From Craspedostauros australis (taxonomy: Eukaryota; Bacillariophyta; Bacillariophyceae; Mastogloiales; Achnanthaceae), in contig JAMXDE010000051.1 in NCBI GenBank assembly GCA_026770025.1, positions 62,001 through 126,000 of the forward strand: DNA of 64,000 bases, read 5' to 3'. The notes under the pieces were generated by a model. The model saw nothing but the letters and a program-made list of their open reading frames with translations. It searched no databases and was not told the DNA's origin. Position 1 is the stretch's first letter. Every line of letters begins with the position of its first letter. Both the position numbers and the translations under genes were made by a program. Below, piece after piece: positions 22,481 to 35,200 of this stretch.

Positions 22481-22525
22481 TCTGACCCGATCTAATCTGA
22501 TCTGGTCTGATCTGATCCGATCCAA
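22481..22525. repeat. TCTGA pentanucleotide array upstream of the NYN gene
   Basis: Nine 5-bp units close to TCTGA (TCAGA on the coding strand) lie 29-73 bp upstream of the NYN start codon, probably in the leader or core promoter. Confidence 0.9.
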
Positions 22526-25427
22526 AGCGGCCCAATAGAGCTCCGTTGGCCTCCGGTTGACTTGGCTCGGCTTGACTTTGACTCTCTTGGCTCTGGTATG
22601 GTGTATGGTGCATTCGTGAGACTGTGTTATCGCTTTCTGGTGTTGGATCTTCTCTTCTTGTTTCGTCGTTTTGGCAGAAACAGACGATGTGTGGCGGTGG
22701 CAAATCCATGCCATCAAAACGAGACTAAGTCAGTATCTTTCGATCTTTCATGACGTTCGCGCCAAGTTGGGCTGGTAGAGGGGCTCACACCGCGCGAGTA
22801 GTTGGGGTGACGGGCAAACGTATCTTCGAGCACAGAGAAAGAGTCCGAGCCGCGGCAGAGAGACTCCTCCTGTTCGAACTAGAAGTTCGTCGAGTAGTAG
22901 TACGGCTGCTGCTCTGTCCACGTCTCGTCCGCTCCGGCAGTCTTCAGTGGCAACATCCTTGAAGTTGCATCGCAACTCCCCGAGCAGTACCTGCACAACG
23001 CGGAGAGTGCTCCGCTTCACTCTCCCGTGGAGTGTCTGGACACAGTTACATGTGCGGAGTATTACAGGTCGGAGAGTGGAGGATTTCTAAAAATTGTATT
23101 GCATCGGACAGTAGGCATGTATAATTATATTTGGCGGTGCAATGCCATCACATCGCCCGCATCGTTGCCATGGGTGTGGTCGTGAGAATACAATCATACC
23201 AGCCCGGTAGGCATGTCCCAACTTTCATCCGCGCCGGGTGATGGTGGATCTACTTGCTGCGATGTGGTTCTTATGGAGAAATTCCGATCAAAAAGATACC
23301 AACGCTGTTGTGGCGATAAGTGTACTCGTAATTCATGTACCAGACACATCATTTCCGGCGTTTTCGTTACAGCAAAACAGTCACTTGGTGCGTTCATTTC
23401 TCCCGCACATCTGCCTTGTCGCCGTCGGAGCATGTTGGATTTCCCGACACACAGATCGTAATTCTTTGACTTGCGTGGTTGAGCAACATGAGACCTTTTC
23501 GTCGATGTGCACAGGAGTGGGTGTCGCGGAAGTTGCGGGTCATAGTCGTACGTAATCACGATGGTGTCTGACTGTTTCGCCGTCTTGACGAATGGCATGG
23601 AATGTCCAAGCAATCTCGATCTCTGAGAATAGGGTGGAGTACGACCTGGGACAGTTTTGTTGTGTCAGTGCTGATTTCATGTCCACTGGACGAGTAGCTC
23701 CTCGTACGAGCTTAGCACAATCATCCGCTTCCGCTACTCCAATCACAAAAGGGCTTGCTTGTTCGATGCTCGGTTGTCGCCATCAATCGAGCAGCAAGGT
23801 GACGGTGGCAGTGGCAATGCCAATAGCAAGGCGCGGTCATCTTGTGCTGTTGTTGGCGATACCTGTGGCTTGTCTGATGAGGCAAACTTCTTTTGGCGCA
23901 CTCGCAGGCTATTGTATCTGCTTCACTCTATTCGTACTGCCAGCTGCAGCAAAGGTAGATAAGATCGTAGATCGTATTATACTCTGTATACTACTTCACG
24001 TGCTCCTGGAACAGAAGCCGCTGCATGTCAAGCGACTTCGTTCTGAAGCCTGTCCGCGGGGATACGATGCGAGCTCTAGGTCTTTGCATCATAATACATC
24101 TTCGGGTTGTATGGGGCGACAACAAATACAGGACAAGAACGAAGCAGCACAAGTCGTCGACGTCTTCACTCTCTCTCTCTCTCCTTGTTGTTGCCGCCAA
24201 CGTTAGTGTTTCTCGAGGAACAGCCGCCATCTCCTCTTACTTCTGGGTCTGATCAAGCTCCACGACCTGATATACGTACCCACATACTCGTGCCCTTCTC
24301 GCGTTTACCTCGTGCAATGCTCCCTCCACACAATACCATTTGGAGTGTAGAGCAGCAGAGACTCCTCTTTCAAGGAACGGCATCCGTCTTCTGCTTTTGT
24401 TCACTCATGTGCTCGTATGCACACTAGAATGGGGTCCAACCTGGAGAGAGAGTAGAACAGAGTAACGTCTTGGATACTAGGCACAAACAGGCACCTTGCA
24501 TGAACTTCGTCTTCGTCCACACCTGTCACGGCTTCGACCCCAGAGCCACCATGGGGTGTGAGAAGCGAAGATCATCTCTGTCGTGGCCAAAATTGTGACG
24601 AGAAAAGCATCAAAATCACACAAGGTACCTACGTGTGGATCGTGCTCGTGGTCGTTCTCGTTGTACACTTCAGTTTCGCCATTTGCGATGCGTGCAATGT
24701 TTCCGTGGCTGTGTGTGACTAGAAAAGAAGATCACCAACAGCACAGCGTGGATTGTTTCGCAGGGCGATGTTGTGGAAGGCCTCACCGCGCTCAGTTGTA
24801 CTTTCTCGGTCTTCCTTCCGGCGAACGAGTCACGGAACACCAATTTGTCTCATGTCAGGTGACTGAAACTCCTCAGTGTCGGTATTCGGAAAATGCACAA
24901 CTTCGCTTCATGCAAAAGTACCGATCGTTGAGGAGGTGGTGCATCTTTCCATCCGTTCATGACACTATCGAAGCGCGAGTCAGCTTCAACAGTGCCCTCA
25001 CAATTCTTCCCATCGTGCCCAACGAGATTTCGAAATGCAACGCAATCACTGGTTGCGACATCACATTTTGCAATAGAACAAACGTTATTCCCCGATGTCA
25101 GAAAGCATGTGATCGCGACAACGTGCAATTCCGTGTCGCAAATCGAAAATCCAAAACGCACAACCGGCACACGCCACGAACTGAGCGTCACCACACAAGC
25201 GACGAAATTCTGGGAGCGTGATGCTGGTGTGCCCTTCGTTGTGTTTTGGTGCCTCGCTGTTGTTGGAGGTTGTGCAGACAGCCCAAAGGCTACTCCGACA
25301 ATGCCGCCATTTCCAGCCTCATAAAAAACAAAGCAACACGCCACCCAGCGCCAAACGCATCCATCAACGCATTCATCGACGCAATCATACAAAAGCTCAC
25401 AATCATACCGGAACAGTCACAGCAAAG
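22526..25427. other. Intergenic between divergent NYN and TPR-like genes
   Basis: About 2.9 kb that should carry both promoters. It contains a CT tract at about 24168-24182. Open frames up to 212 codons exist but overlap one another on both strands and show no family motif. Confidence 0.6.
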
Positions 25428-26891
25428 ATGGAGACAATGAACATCCAACCATTGCACCACCAGCGATCGATTGCAACATGCAAGTATACACCACAACCAA
25501 CAGACGCAGTCCATGCAACGCCTGCGACGTATGTATCACATGTATCACGCGCATCATCATATCCAATGCGTCCGCAGCAACCACTGCACCAGGCACCACC
25601 AATCGCATCCATCAGCTTCAAAGAGGGCCATGCCGTGCCGGCCTCCGCGTCCAATGACGACAACAACTCAGCCTGCCTGTCGAACTGCATGTCCGACATG
25701 GGCTTCAACAGCTTTGGCGACGACCGCGAGATCGACTTCGATCAGGGCGATGACAGCTTCGGCGCATCCCACGAAGAAGCGCAGCTCGAAGATGCTCCCA
25801 ACCAGCAGTACGTCGACGCTCTCAGAGCCGCGTTGACCCAGTTCGTGCAGAACCTCGAGCAGATGGAGGCCATGTCCACGGACGAGCCACACAACGAGGC
25901 CATCATGAACGCGCTGTGCCAGATTGGCGAGGTGTACTGGAAGCTGCGCGAACGCGACTCCGCCAGAATGTACTTCATGCGAGCCACCTGCATGATGGAC
26001 ATCTTGGTGGAGCGGCAGGCCGCCATCTCATGCACCGCGAACATCGAGCATGCCCGGAAGATGCTGGCCTACTCCCTCGAAATCAAGTCCACCATGTTGC
26101 TTGGCTCCTACCTCGGCGAGCGCGACATCATGGAGACGATGTTCCGCCTGGCCTCGCTCGATGGTCAGCTGGGCAACTTCGGTAGCCAGCGCGCCCTGCA
26201 GATGAAGGCCTTGACCATCCAGAACAGGTTGCTGAAGCAGCGGCTCGAAGCCGCCATGCAGTTGCAGAGCGGCCCACCTGCATTCATCACCATCGCGAGC
26301 GACCCGGAGGATGATCCCAAGCCAGTCCACGACGGTCTTGACGAAGATAATGACGATGATGATGACGATGATGATGTCAAGAGGAGCACGTCTCGGCATG
26401 AACGAGAGGGTGCAACGAAGCAGAGAAAGGACACGTACCGACCAAAGCGGAACCGTCAGCAGCAGCAACATCGCCAGCAGACGCCTGATCGCTGCCGCGT
26501 CGCCAAACCGGGCTCGTGCTCTCCATCGCGCAAGGCGAAGAAGGAACTCGTTCCTGCCACACCGTCGCCACCAGCCCAAGTCTCGCCCACCAGGAGCGGC
26601 AGACGCAAAATCAACCCAGTCAAGATGCTCTCCATGAGGCTGTCAAGCAGGATCCTCAAGCAGCAACGTTCCGACGATACCCGTGATTCGTCAGATTCGG
26701 CCAAGGACGTGAACAACAAACAGGACGGGAGCAAGACGGAGAGTGAGGATACGAAGCAGAGCCGCAGGCTCATGGAACGGCTGCGCGCCCGTCGCCTGTG
26801 CAAGACGTCGGTGCGCGGTTGCAAAGCAGACAGGAACCTCTCCTGCGAGAAGACGATCGGCACCGAACAGACTGCGGAAACAACCATATGA
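25428..26891 (+). CDS. TPR-like protein with basic disordered tail
   Basis: The frame is open from 25218, but I start at the ATG at 25428. The 70 upstream codons look like translated leader, and a Gln/His-rich N-terminus follows this ATG. The protein has 487 residues. Residues 1-110 are disordered, then comes an acidic stretch with DDREIDFDQGDDSFG. Residues about 125-300 are helical. They include a TPR-like pair around ALCQIGEVYWKLRERDSARM and a later MFRLASLDGQLGNFGSQRAL, suggesting two to four degenerate TPR units for protein binding. An Asp run (about 305-320) follows, then a Lys/Arg/Ser-rich tail to the end. Proteins with divergent TPRs of this kind are common in diatoms. No enzymatic motif is visible, so I assign only a likely protein-binding role. 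Confidence 0.75.
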   Translation: METMNIQPLHHQRSIATCKYTPQPTDAVHATPATYVSHVSRASSYPMRPQQPLHQAPPIASISFKEGHAVPASASNDDNNSACLSNCMSDMGFNSFGDDREIDFDQGDDSFGASHEEAQLEDAPNQQYVDALRAALTQFVQNLEQMEAMSTDEPHNEAIMNALCQIGEVYWKLRERDSARMYFMRATCMMDILVERQAAISCTANIEHARKMLAYSLEIKSTMLLGSYLGERDIMETMFRLASLDGQLGNFGSQRALQMKALTIQNRLLKQRLEAAMQLQSGPPAFITIASDPEDDPKPVHDGLDEDNDDDDDDDDVKRSTSRHEREGATKQRKDTYRPKRNRQQQQHRQQTPDRCRVAKPGSCSPSRKAKKELVPATPSPPAQVSPTRSGRRKINPVKMLSMRLSSRILKQQRSDDTRDSSDSAKDVNNKQDGSKTESEDTKQSRRLMERLRARRLCKTSVRGCKADRNLSCEKTIGTEQTAETTI

Positions 26892-28518
26892 CAACGCAGT
26901 AATCGGCCCGGGAAGGTTGACAGAGGTCAAATGTCATGCATGCGCATCCGTGCGCGTAGAGAGATGCCAGAGGTTACCAATAGATACGGCTAGAGCACAG
27001 GTTACAGTTACACAGTTACTGTACAATTTCAATCGCAGATGCAGATGCACTGAAATGGATAGGGACCACAGAGCACTGGTACGTAAGGAGCAAACGAGCA
27101 TGATGGACCGGTGACGGAGCTGATGGTTGGGCTTTTTCACTTTCGCGTGCACCACACGGCAGCGAAGACGAGCTTGCCTCACCCTGAGCTTCGGGTGGTG
27201 CTCGGATGGTGCCACACCTGTGGTGGACGAGGACTCGTTGCGATCCGCATCTGCATGGCTCGTATGGCACAAGTGTCAACCGGCCTCTCCCACGGCCGTG
27301 TGCTCTGCAACAGCTCTTTCACTGGTCAGAGGGGAACGAACCGACCAAGACGGACAAGAAGGGACGTGAACATGGCGCAAAAGCCCTTCTGCATCCGTGA
27401 TTGAAAGAAGTGGTGCACCCATTCGCTACACGCCCACTGGGTCGTACGCATGCGAACCGAAGATCGTTCTCTGCAGTGACATGATCAAAAGGAAACACGA
27501 GTCGGCGAATGGTGGCGGAGCGCGGCACAAATGAGCCAAGCGTAGAGCATGGTGGGGCAGATCGCACAGTCGAACATAGCCATGCAGGAGTCAGGCGGAG
27601 TGAAGCATGGCAAGGCAGTGTATGTTTTGTTTGTATTGTACGACTCTGGTACGATCTATAATGCCATGCCACAGCAGCACGCGTACCTTCCTGCACACTC
27701 ATGTTGAAACATCACGGTGGTCTCATAAAGTGTGGAGTACGTATGCATCCCCGCAGAGCAGCCGGTGTGATGCTGTTCTGGCTCGCGTGTTCAGTTGTCC
27801 CGCATGGTGCCCAGCCTGCGTGTCTCTCCGTGGTTGGTTTCACCTTGGCACAGTGAGACGACATCTTGGATGGGAAATCAAGATTCCTGCACAGGATGTC
27901 CGAGCAGCACAATGATACCACCACCGGAACGCCGTTCGTTGCGCCCCCTCGATCACCAGTATCTTTTCGCAATAGCCTTCTCGCTGCGCTCTGACTTGCT
28001 TCGGTCTTGTGTTGCTGCCATTCTCCCTTTCTCTTTGTGTCTCTCGTCACCATGACCAATGAACGTGATTGATTCTACTTTTGCTTTCCACATTGCCCCC
28101 GTTCGCGCCATTCGTTTTCTCTCCAGTTGGCAGAGCAGTTGTGCCTGATGGCACTCGTATCGACGGAGAGAGGCCTTTCCGTGTGGCTCTTGTGCCAAGA
28201 AAGTAGGAATCTGAGGCGGGTCGTGGGCTGGCCCACAGCACACATGCAGCAACATGACCGAAGCACAACACGGAAGGCACAAGACACAGGAAACCACAAG
28301 AAGGCATCCACACAAGACATCGCTCGCAAGATTCATATTCGTCGATGGACGGAGAAGAGCGGAGCATGGGCATCTACGCGGATAGAATACTCGTATGGCA
28401 CAGCACTTGACGAGCTGTTCGTATAGTAAGTCGGTTCGTTCCTCGTTTGATTTCACAGTTTGTTCCATTTTACTCCACTCTCCTGAGAGCGCCAGCAGAG
28501 AGTTCGCCGTGCTCCGCT
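26892..28518. other. Intergenic, nothing recognised
   Basis: About 1.6 kb between two convergent genes. Only short overlapping frames, with no repeat or RNA gene that I can recognise. Confidence 0.6.
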
Positions 28519-28818
28519 TTACTTCCCGCCAGTCTTCCGCTGTGCTTCCTTCGCCCGGACGTGCTTGGCGGAGTAGATCGTTCCAGATCCACCACTTCCG
28601 CCTCGGTTATCCTGGCGTCTCTTGATCTTGGCGTTGCCACCGCCGCCGCCGCCACCACCTGACAGGCCGAAGTCATCATAATCATCGTACTCGTCTTGTG
28701 CTTCGAAGAAGGCGGCGCTGTCCACGCTCGTCGTTCGGTCGTTCTGGCCCGGGGTCGGTCCTTGGATGTGGCTCGTGTTGCTGCCGCTGTTGCCGTTGCT
28801 GTTGTTGTTGTTGCTCAT
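28519..28818 (-). CDS. Small Asn/Gly-rich protein with basic C-terminus
   Basis: A 99-residue protein. Residues 1-20 are Asn/Ser-rich, followed by an acidic segment around AQDEYDDYDDFGL (about 39-51), a run of eight Gly, a basic patch KIKRR and a C-terminal TIYSAKHVRAKEAQR. The IYSxKHVR ending looks conserved from memory of other stramenopile small proteins, but I cannot name a family. It is probably soluble and nuclear or cytoplasmic. Support comes from a clean ATG-to-stop frame, the ordered acidic-glycine-basic layout and a repeat-bearing leader directly upstream. It could be the first or only exon. Confidence 0.6.
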   Translation of the reverse strand: MSNNNNSNGNSGSNTSHIQGPTPGQNDRTTSVDSAAFFEAQDEYDDYDDFGLSGGGGGGGGNAKIKRRQDNRGGSGGSGTIYSAKHVRAKEAQRKTGGK

Positions 28819-28830
28819 GGTTCAACCTTG

Positions 28831-28858
28831 GTGATCAGTGATCAGTGATCAGTGATTG
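28831..28858. repeat. GTGATCA 7-bp tandem repeat upstream of the small protein gene
   Basis: Three perfect copies and one imperfect copy of GTGATCA begin 12 nt before the start codon at 28818 on the minus strand. Confidence 0.9.
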
Positions 28859-30215
28859 ATAGTGGGTAAAGGATGCGTTCTTGTGCTCGTCCAAATGCTG
28901 CACGCAGTGGAATGGATGATCGGTTGCTCCTGTTCCTATCCCTTGAGTTGTGGGGTGATGGCAAACGTCGCCATTGTCGTTCCTGTTCTCGTTGTTGCTG
29001 TTGTTGCTGTCACAACCGCGCAAAGGATCCGTCGCAACCCATTCCTGTATCAGATCGTGGCGGCAGTTGTGTGTGAGAGTTAATCATACCAGTCAACCTC
29101 AATCGTGTATTCAAACGTGCCAAATGAGAGCAAACACGTCTGGATGTTCCCAGACGTGGACATTCATGCGAAGGCTAATCTTCGAATGTAGTTTGAACCA
29201 AGGCTCTCGAAGCCACACATTGGACCTTGCGCTCCGATGTCAGATCTGGCGTTTGTATTACCACCTCGCTTCTCCCCAAGGCATTCATGCTCTGCTTTAG
29301 ATGCTGCCATGGAAGACAGGAGCATTCCATGTGCGATACTCCACAAGACAACTACGTAGGTAAGCAGATTCATGGATGCCCTGCCTCGCAAAGAAGTCAA
29401 CGACAGATGGTATTATATGTTCTTTCACACGACACCAGGAGGCCATCGGTCTTTGATGATGATAGCAACCAAGCACCCTTGTCGTAGCATACATACTCAC
29501 GTAGTACATAGTCTTCACGTGAATATCCGGAATAGTACTATGGAGCACGGCAGGGACACAACAGGAGGATAACAGGAGCACAATGTGCTGGACGGCCATC
29601 AGAGGATTTCAATGTGCAACACGAGTAAGATGGCGAGGAACTCTACTCGTATGCAACGTCTTCGTCGATGCAACCTCATACCATTCCCTCATGAGACGTC
29701 CGCCACAAACTCTTCCTCTTCAACACGATTCCTGTATTGTTAGATTGGGCGACGATTCGTGTCATCTTCGTCGTTGCCTTCCGCTAAACTTGGCCAAGGC
29801 AGAGACTTCCCATCGTGTTGCCTTCGCTTCACGCGTTGTGTCGTGCGATCAACCCCACGTCCACAGAAATTTGGTTGTGGAACTGGTGAACCAACTGCGT
29901 TCGGAAGCCGCGGATCCTGCATAAATTGTATTCGGGGCTGAATACAATTGAACCCACGGAAATTTCGGCCATGACATGCCCACAAATTCGGTTCCTTTCG
30001 AGCAATTTTGTGTGGCCAAAACTGTGCACAAATCCCGTCAACGCAAACAACGAAAAACGAGACATCACACACAAAAGCAAACACGACAAACATGTGTTAC
30101 GTGATCCTTCTCGCGCAATCGTTGCGCCTTGGTTTCAACAAATTCATCAATTCGGTGAACGACCAGCCACCATCCGTATCATCGCAGCCATAGCATCACT
30201 GCTGTTATTTTTAGT

Positions 30216-30270
30216 GATACTGACACTGATACTGACGCTGATACTGACACTGATACTGACACTGATACTG
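30216..30270. repeat. 6/12-bp tandem repeat (CTGATA / CTGACA)
   Basis: About nine 6-bp units alternating CTGATA and CTGACA/CTGACG, giving a 12-bp higher period. Confidence 0.85.
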
Positions 30271-30450
30271 CCGCTTATTGCGACGACTTGGTTCCTTCTT
30301 TCGCTTGCTTTCCACTTTCTCTCTTTGGTCTCTCTCCTTTCGTTTCATTGCTTCCCACCCACATTCTGGTCTTTTTTCCAACCTTGCTCCATCCACCTCA
30401 TCCACCTCATCCACCACATCGTGCACGACCAGGCCGTATTCACACCTCCA

Positions 30451-30491
30451 CTCCATTGCACGCTCCATTGCACGCTCCATTGCACGCTCCA
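30451..30491. repeat. CTCCATTGCACG 12-bp tandem repeat
   Basis: 3.4 perfect copies of a 12-bp unit, preceded at about 30398-30415 by a TCCACCTCA repeat. Confidence 0.9.
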
Positions 30492-30915
30492 TACCAGTAC
30501 AACTCGAACACGCAACTCGTACCAAACACTGCGAACATAATTGAATACGATTCAAAACAAGAACGAAGACGAGGATTCTTCCACGTTGCTGCTACTGATG
30601 CAACATAACATAACACAACAGAGCAACACGCTGTTGGAGTTTCGAGAACACAAGTTGGAAGCTTCGTTGCGACCATCACAAAACGAGTGCGCATTGAACG
30701 AGCGTCAGTACACAGAACACCGAGTACACGGCGGAACGACAAGCACGATAATCAAGAGATCAGCTGCCTGCTCTCCCATCCACGTGACCGTCGTCAAACG
30801 CAGCGTCAACAACCACCACATCGAAGCCACGCACAGAGACCCACACAAGGACATTCACTTCCTCACATTCTCACATAATTCCAGGAACGCTCCTCATCAC
30901 GACGACTAGCACACC

Positions 30916-31662
30916 ATGCCGCCGCTTTCCGTATGCAACGACAACTCGCCAGTGCTCGGGGCCACACCCACGGTCACGGTCACAGCGACAACACTGCCCA
31001 GCAAGGTCGAGCTCACCATCCCAAAGGATAAGACGGTCAAGTTCTGCGACAGCAGAACCACCATCCACGAGATACCGACGGTGGGTATCATCGAGAAGAC
31101 GCAGATCTGGATGAGCAAAAATGATATGCTCCGTATCCGCAAGGACTGCGTCAAGACGCTGCAGCGCGTGATGAATCAATCCATCGCCTCCCAATTCTCC
31201 CACGAACCGCTCGAGCTGCGCGGATTAGAAGCCAAGCTTCCGTACGGCGTCTGGAAACGCCAGCAGTGTCGCAAGGCGGCGGTCCAAGCCGTGCTCAATG
31301 AACAGGAGCGTCAGAGGAAGCGACACTACTCGGATCCGGAATGGATCTCCACCCTCTATCAACAGGTGACGCGTCGATGCGAGATGGAGGCCAAAGTGAT
31401 TGGCGACCGCGATGAGTTCGCAGTCAAGCGGATAGCGTCAGAAACAGCGGCGGCGGAGACAGGTGACGCATCGTCATCGTCGACATTACGAGCCAGGAAG
31501 ATAATGGAGTCACCGTCGTCGGAAGGGAACGAATCAACACCACGATCAGCAACACCAACCACACAATCAGCGATGTCGTCGTCGCCAATAACATCGGCAA
31601 AGAGAGCAGCATCTGCCAACTCGACTCTCCTTTCGCTCTTTCCAACAAGGCTCGAGATCTGA
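30916..31662 (+). CDS. Diatom-type VxF/RGLE family protein (gene B)
   Basis: A compact 248-residue member of the same family as gene A. Residues about 41-86 form block 1: VKFCDSRTTIHEI, IIEKTQIWMSKNDM and an IRKDCVKTLQRVM helix, where WMSKND takes the place of the usual WYS. Residues about 98-170 form block 2: LELRGLEAKLPYGVW, a basic RKAAVQAVLNEQERQRKR helix and DPEWISTLYQQV with a following helix ending GDRDEF. The C-terminal 75 residues are Ser/Thr-rich and disordered. It has almost no N-terminal low-complexity region, so it is the cleanest copy here for defining the family core. Function is unknown. The start ATG follows a non-coding leader. Confidence 0.88.
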   Translation: MPPLSVCNDNSPVLGATPTVTVTATTLPSKVELTIPKDKTVKFCDSRTTIHEIPTVGIIEKTQIWMSKNDMLRIRKDCVKTLQRVMNQSIASQFSHEPLELRGLEAKLPYGVWKRQQCRKAAVQAVLNEQERQRKRHYSDPEWISTLYQQVTRRCEMEAKVIGDRDEFAVKRIASETAAAETGDASSSSTLRARKIMESPSSEGNESTPRSATPTTQSAMSSSPITSAKRAASANSTLLSLFPTRLEI

Positions 31663-32219
31663 TCGTGTGACAATGCTGTTTCGTGTGTGATGTCCTCCGT
31701 CTATCCAACGTCACACACGTCTGTACGCAACAACACCAGCACAATCGCGATATCGCAGAGCACAATGCTCTCTTTATGATCGTGTCGCACTCATCTGCCA
31801 TGATGAAACAAACGAATGTGCATGCAAAGAAAACAAATATTATACAAGAGTAGAGGATTCTACTCTATCGAGGTGGTTGGGAGTGTAGCTCGCAATCCAA
31901 TTGGGAAATTACAGCGGGAGCAACCAGGCAGTCAACCAGACCAGCCAGCCAGCCACTCGTCTATCCACTGGAACAACACCTGTACGGAGCAGGAGAAGGA
32001 CCATTAACAACGCAAAGTTGAACGAGGAATAATGCAGCAAACGAAAACGGAGCGCATACCACGGACCATTTGCAAGTACCACTATACGTAATACTCGTAG
32101 CCCACTTGTAGACTACACGCAGCAATCATGAGGTTGACAACAGTTGAACAAACATACGCTGTGATGAGACCGCCGAACAGCTGTCGCGAGATCAGACGCT
32201 AGCGAATGTTCAATCATAA
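31663..32219. other. Short gap between convergent gene B and IML1
   Basis: About 560 bp that must contain both 3' ends. No gene or repeat is visible. Confidence 0.7.
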
Positions 32220-35200
32220 TTATTCCTCTACTTTGGCCTCTTTTCGGCTGGTGTCGATCGCGACATCATCGGTAGTTCTTGTCGTCAAAGCACTCGGACG
32301 GTGGTCCGCTTCCGCTTCCGCCTTGGCATTTGTATTGGCAGAAATATTCGCATTGTCGTTGGCACTACCACTGGCACCTGTGCTACCCATGCCTTTCAGC
32401 GCTTGCTCCTGTTCAACCTCACGCTCCTTCTTCTGTACTTGGATGGTCTCTCGCTCTCTTTTCTGCGCCTGCTCTTGCTCCTTCTCCTTCTCCCTTTGCC
32501 GCCGTTGATGCTGTTGCTTCAAGTCCTCGATTATCCGACACAGCTCAAGGAATGACGATCGCAGCATCCTTCGGTACTTGGGCAGGTCGTGTCTGGATGA
32601 ATGCTGGGTGTTGGGTATCACGACAAGTATTACCCAACCCTTCTGATCACGGAGCTTGCGCACAAACATCGAGCCGGATCGATGCACAAATTGACGCGAG
32701 GAAATCCGCGTGAGCCTCACGCCCGCGCTCTTCTTGTTCTCGTCGTCGGCCTTCTTCTTGTTTCTGGGCGCTCTCGCCCTTGAAAAGTCGTAGTCCTCGC
32801 TGCCGTCGATGCAACTGAGTACGGAAGACTTCGTAAAGTACACGCCATCATTGACGAAGACGGAATTGGCCAATGCGTCGTCGATTTGATCAGCCACGGC
32901 AGCGTCCTTGATGCAGATGGAGGGCGGCACCACGAAGGCGTTGAGGAAGGGATCTTCCGACACCGAAATGTGGGGGAAGGTCGTCAGGTTCAGCCCGTAC
33001 TGCGAGCACCGTCGCTTCACCATCTGCAGCTGCGCCTCGACCTTGGCAGAACTGGCAACGAGCCAACTGAACATGATGCGGTACGATCTGTTGGTGTCGA
33101 ACACAGCATCAGCTGCCAGCTCCAACCATTCGAATGCACCCAGTTTCCCCTGCCGCAATGGCACGTTCAGCCGTATCATGGAATCGAACGTTGTTCTCTT
33201 CATGGTCGACACTTCGTCAGGCCATTGGCTGTTCTCGTCCCTGCTCGACACGATTCGCACACTGAAAGGTGCCTTCGAAGCATCCTTTTGCCGCAGCTTG
33301 TTCAAGTATTCAACGAGGCGGAGGAATCGCGCGATGTATGCCTGCTCCTCAGTGTGGTTGCGGAACCTTTCCGGGACCATGCCGTACACGACTCGACGAA
33401 ATCTCATGCCCTCCTCCACACCAGGATTCTCATGACCAGCTAACATTTGATCGAATTTGGAGAACTTGTACGGATCAGCGTACTTCTTGAACGTCTGCTG
33501 CGACCTCCAGTAGCTTTGGGTGATGGGCGAGTACATGAGGAAGTTGTACGTGAACTTGTTGGATTCATCGTTGGCCGTACCCTTCCTACTGTACGTCAAG
33601 ATTTCGATTCCATCCGTCCGAGCATCCCAGGTGAGCTGCTGGATGCGATGGCCCATGCTCAGGATGTGCGTCATCACGCCGGGTGACTGGCGTGGAATGA
33701 CCGACTGCGTGGGCACGAACGAATGCATGTGATGGTTGGGCCGGTTGTGCTGCATCTGGCCAGCGGTTCTGTCAGACGCCGTCAAATGCCGCTGGTGCTC
33801 ACCACTCGCGCTGCTCTGCTTCACTGCGGCTTCGGTCACCAGCTGGTAGTCATGTGTCAGCCTTTGCCGCACCATCTCCATTAGCAGCTCTGCGTGCGAG
33901 GTGTACTGCGACTTCTCGACTCCCTCCATGGAGACACTGTGGAAACCGGTTGTGTAGCCGCGGAATTCCAGTGCGGATGGCAAATGGTCGATGGACAATG
34001 GCAGGATGGCTGGTGCTGTGAGGCTCTTCCAGTTGGGACCGGCATGGCGCTTGAATTCCACCTCCCCGGCGGGGAAGACGTGACTCCACCGTCTGCGATT
34101 GTGACTCTTGATTGCAATCACCACGTCCTCATCGCTCTGTCGAAATGGGTTGACGGCACGTTCGCTCTTTGATTTCGTTGTGCGTCGACGTTGCGATGCT
34201 GCTCTGGAAATGGGACTGGAGTTGTGCCGCCTCGATGCGTCCACAATCCCACGACTTCGTATGCTTGGTGGACTTGAAGCAGGAGACCCGGCTACAGTTC
34301 GGCTGGAGTGGGTGCTCCTGTTCTGCTTGGTCCCCTTCGCCTTTTCATCGGGACTGGTTGGCTGGGGACGCCCGAGACCTGGTTCCGTTCGTTTTATGGC
34401 AATCTTCTTGGTCTTTGGCATTCTTGATCCATCCGTCATCAACCCTCGGCGGTTGGTCGCATTGACGGAAGACGTCGCCGCTGGTCCTGCTGGTACCAAT
34501 CGCACAGGAAATGTGGCCTGGCCAGAGAGGGCGGGCGCAGGGCCGTTCGCGAGGGACTGCTGAACCTGAGGCTGAACATGGTTGTACGCCCTGTTGGTGA
34601 CATTCACCGATCCGAACACTGTGGGAATGCGCGTGTTCTGCTGTATGTCACCCGCGGATGCCGCGCGGCTGGAGGGCCCTGCTCGCATCGGAAACTGCCG
34701 AGGACCTGAGATGGTGGGCGGCGGCCCCTTCATGATGTTGCCTCCATTCGGTGGAATCAGTCTGTGGGGCAACCCCGACGGTGCCTGCGGAGCATCTGAT
34801 ATCCCACCTGCCTTTACGCCCGCCGCAAGTGCCAACGGTGATGGTGACGACGAACGACGCTCCCAGTTCGACATCTGTCTTTGCATTGGACGGTTCTGCA
34901 GCATGGCGTTGGTGCTGTAGGTTTGGATCCCACCTCGAGACATGTCAGGATCGTACCCCGCCGCCGTTGCTGGCAATTGCGCAGCGCTGCCGTGGCTGTT
35001 GTTGCTGCTCATGTTCGTACTGCTCGCATTGACGTTGGGGTTAGAATTGGGCTCGGAGCCGAATGGCTGATCGTTGGAGTACTGCGAAAGTGCCGCTCTG
35101 AGACCACCAACGCCGCCAGTAGCAGCGCCATTCTCGGTTTCCTTGTTCGTATCTGCAACGCCTTTATCAACGACAAGATCAGAATCGGGATACATTAGGT

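Larger units (their letters stand above)
28859..30915. other. Intergenic with several short tandem repeats
   Basis: About 2 kb between divergent genes. It holds a TGATACTGACAC-like array at 30216-30270 and a CTCCATTGCACG array at 30451-30491, but no recognisable gene. Confidence 0.6.

Noticed and set aside
26028..26579. 183-codon antisense frame opposite the TPR-like gene
   Set aside because: Leu/Arg-rich mirror of the coding strand, with Ile/Val runs opposite the Asp repeat; no motif.
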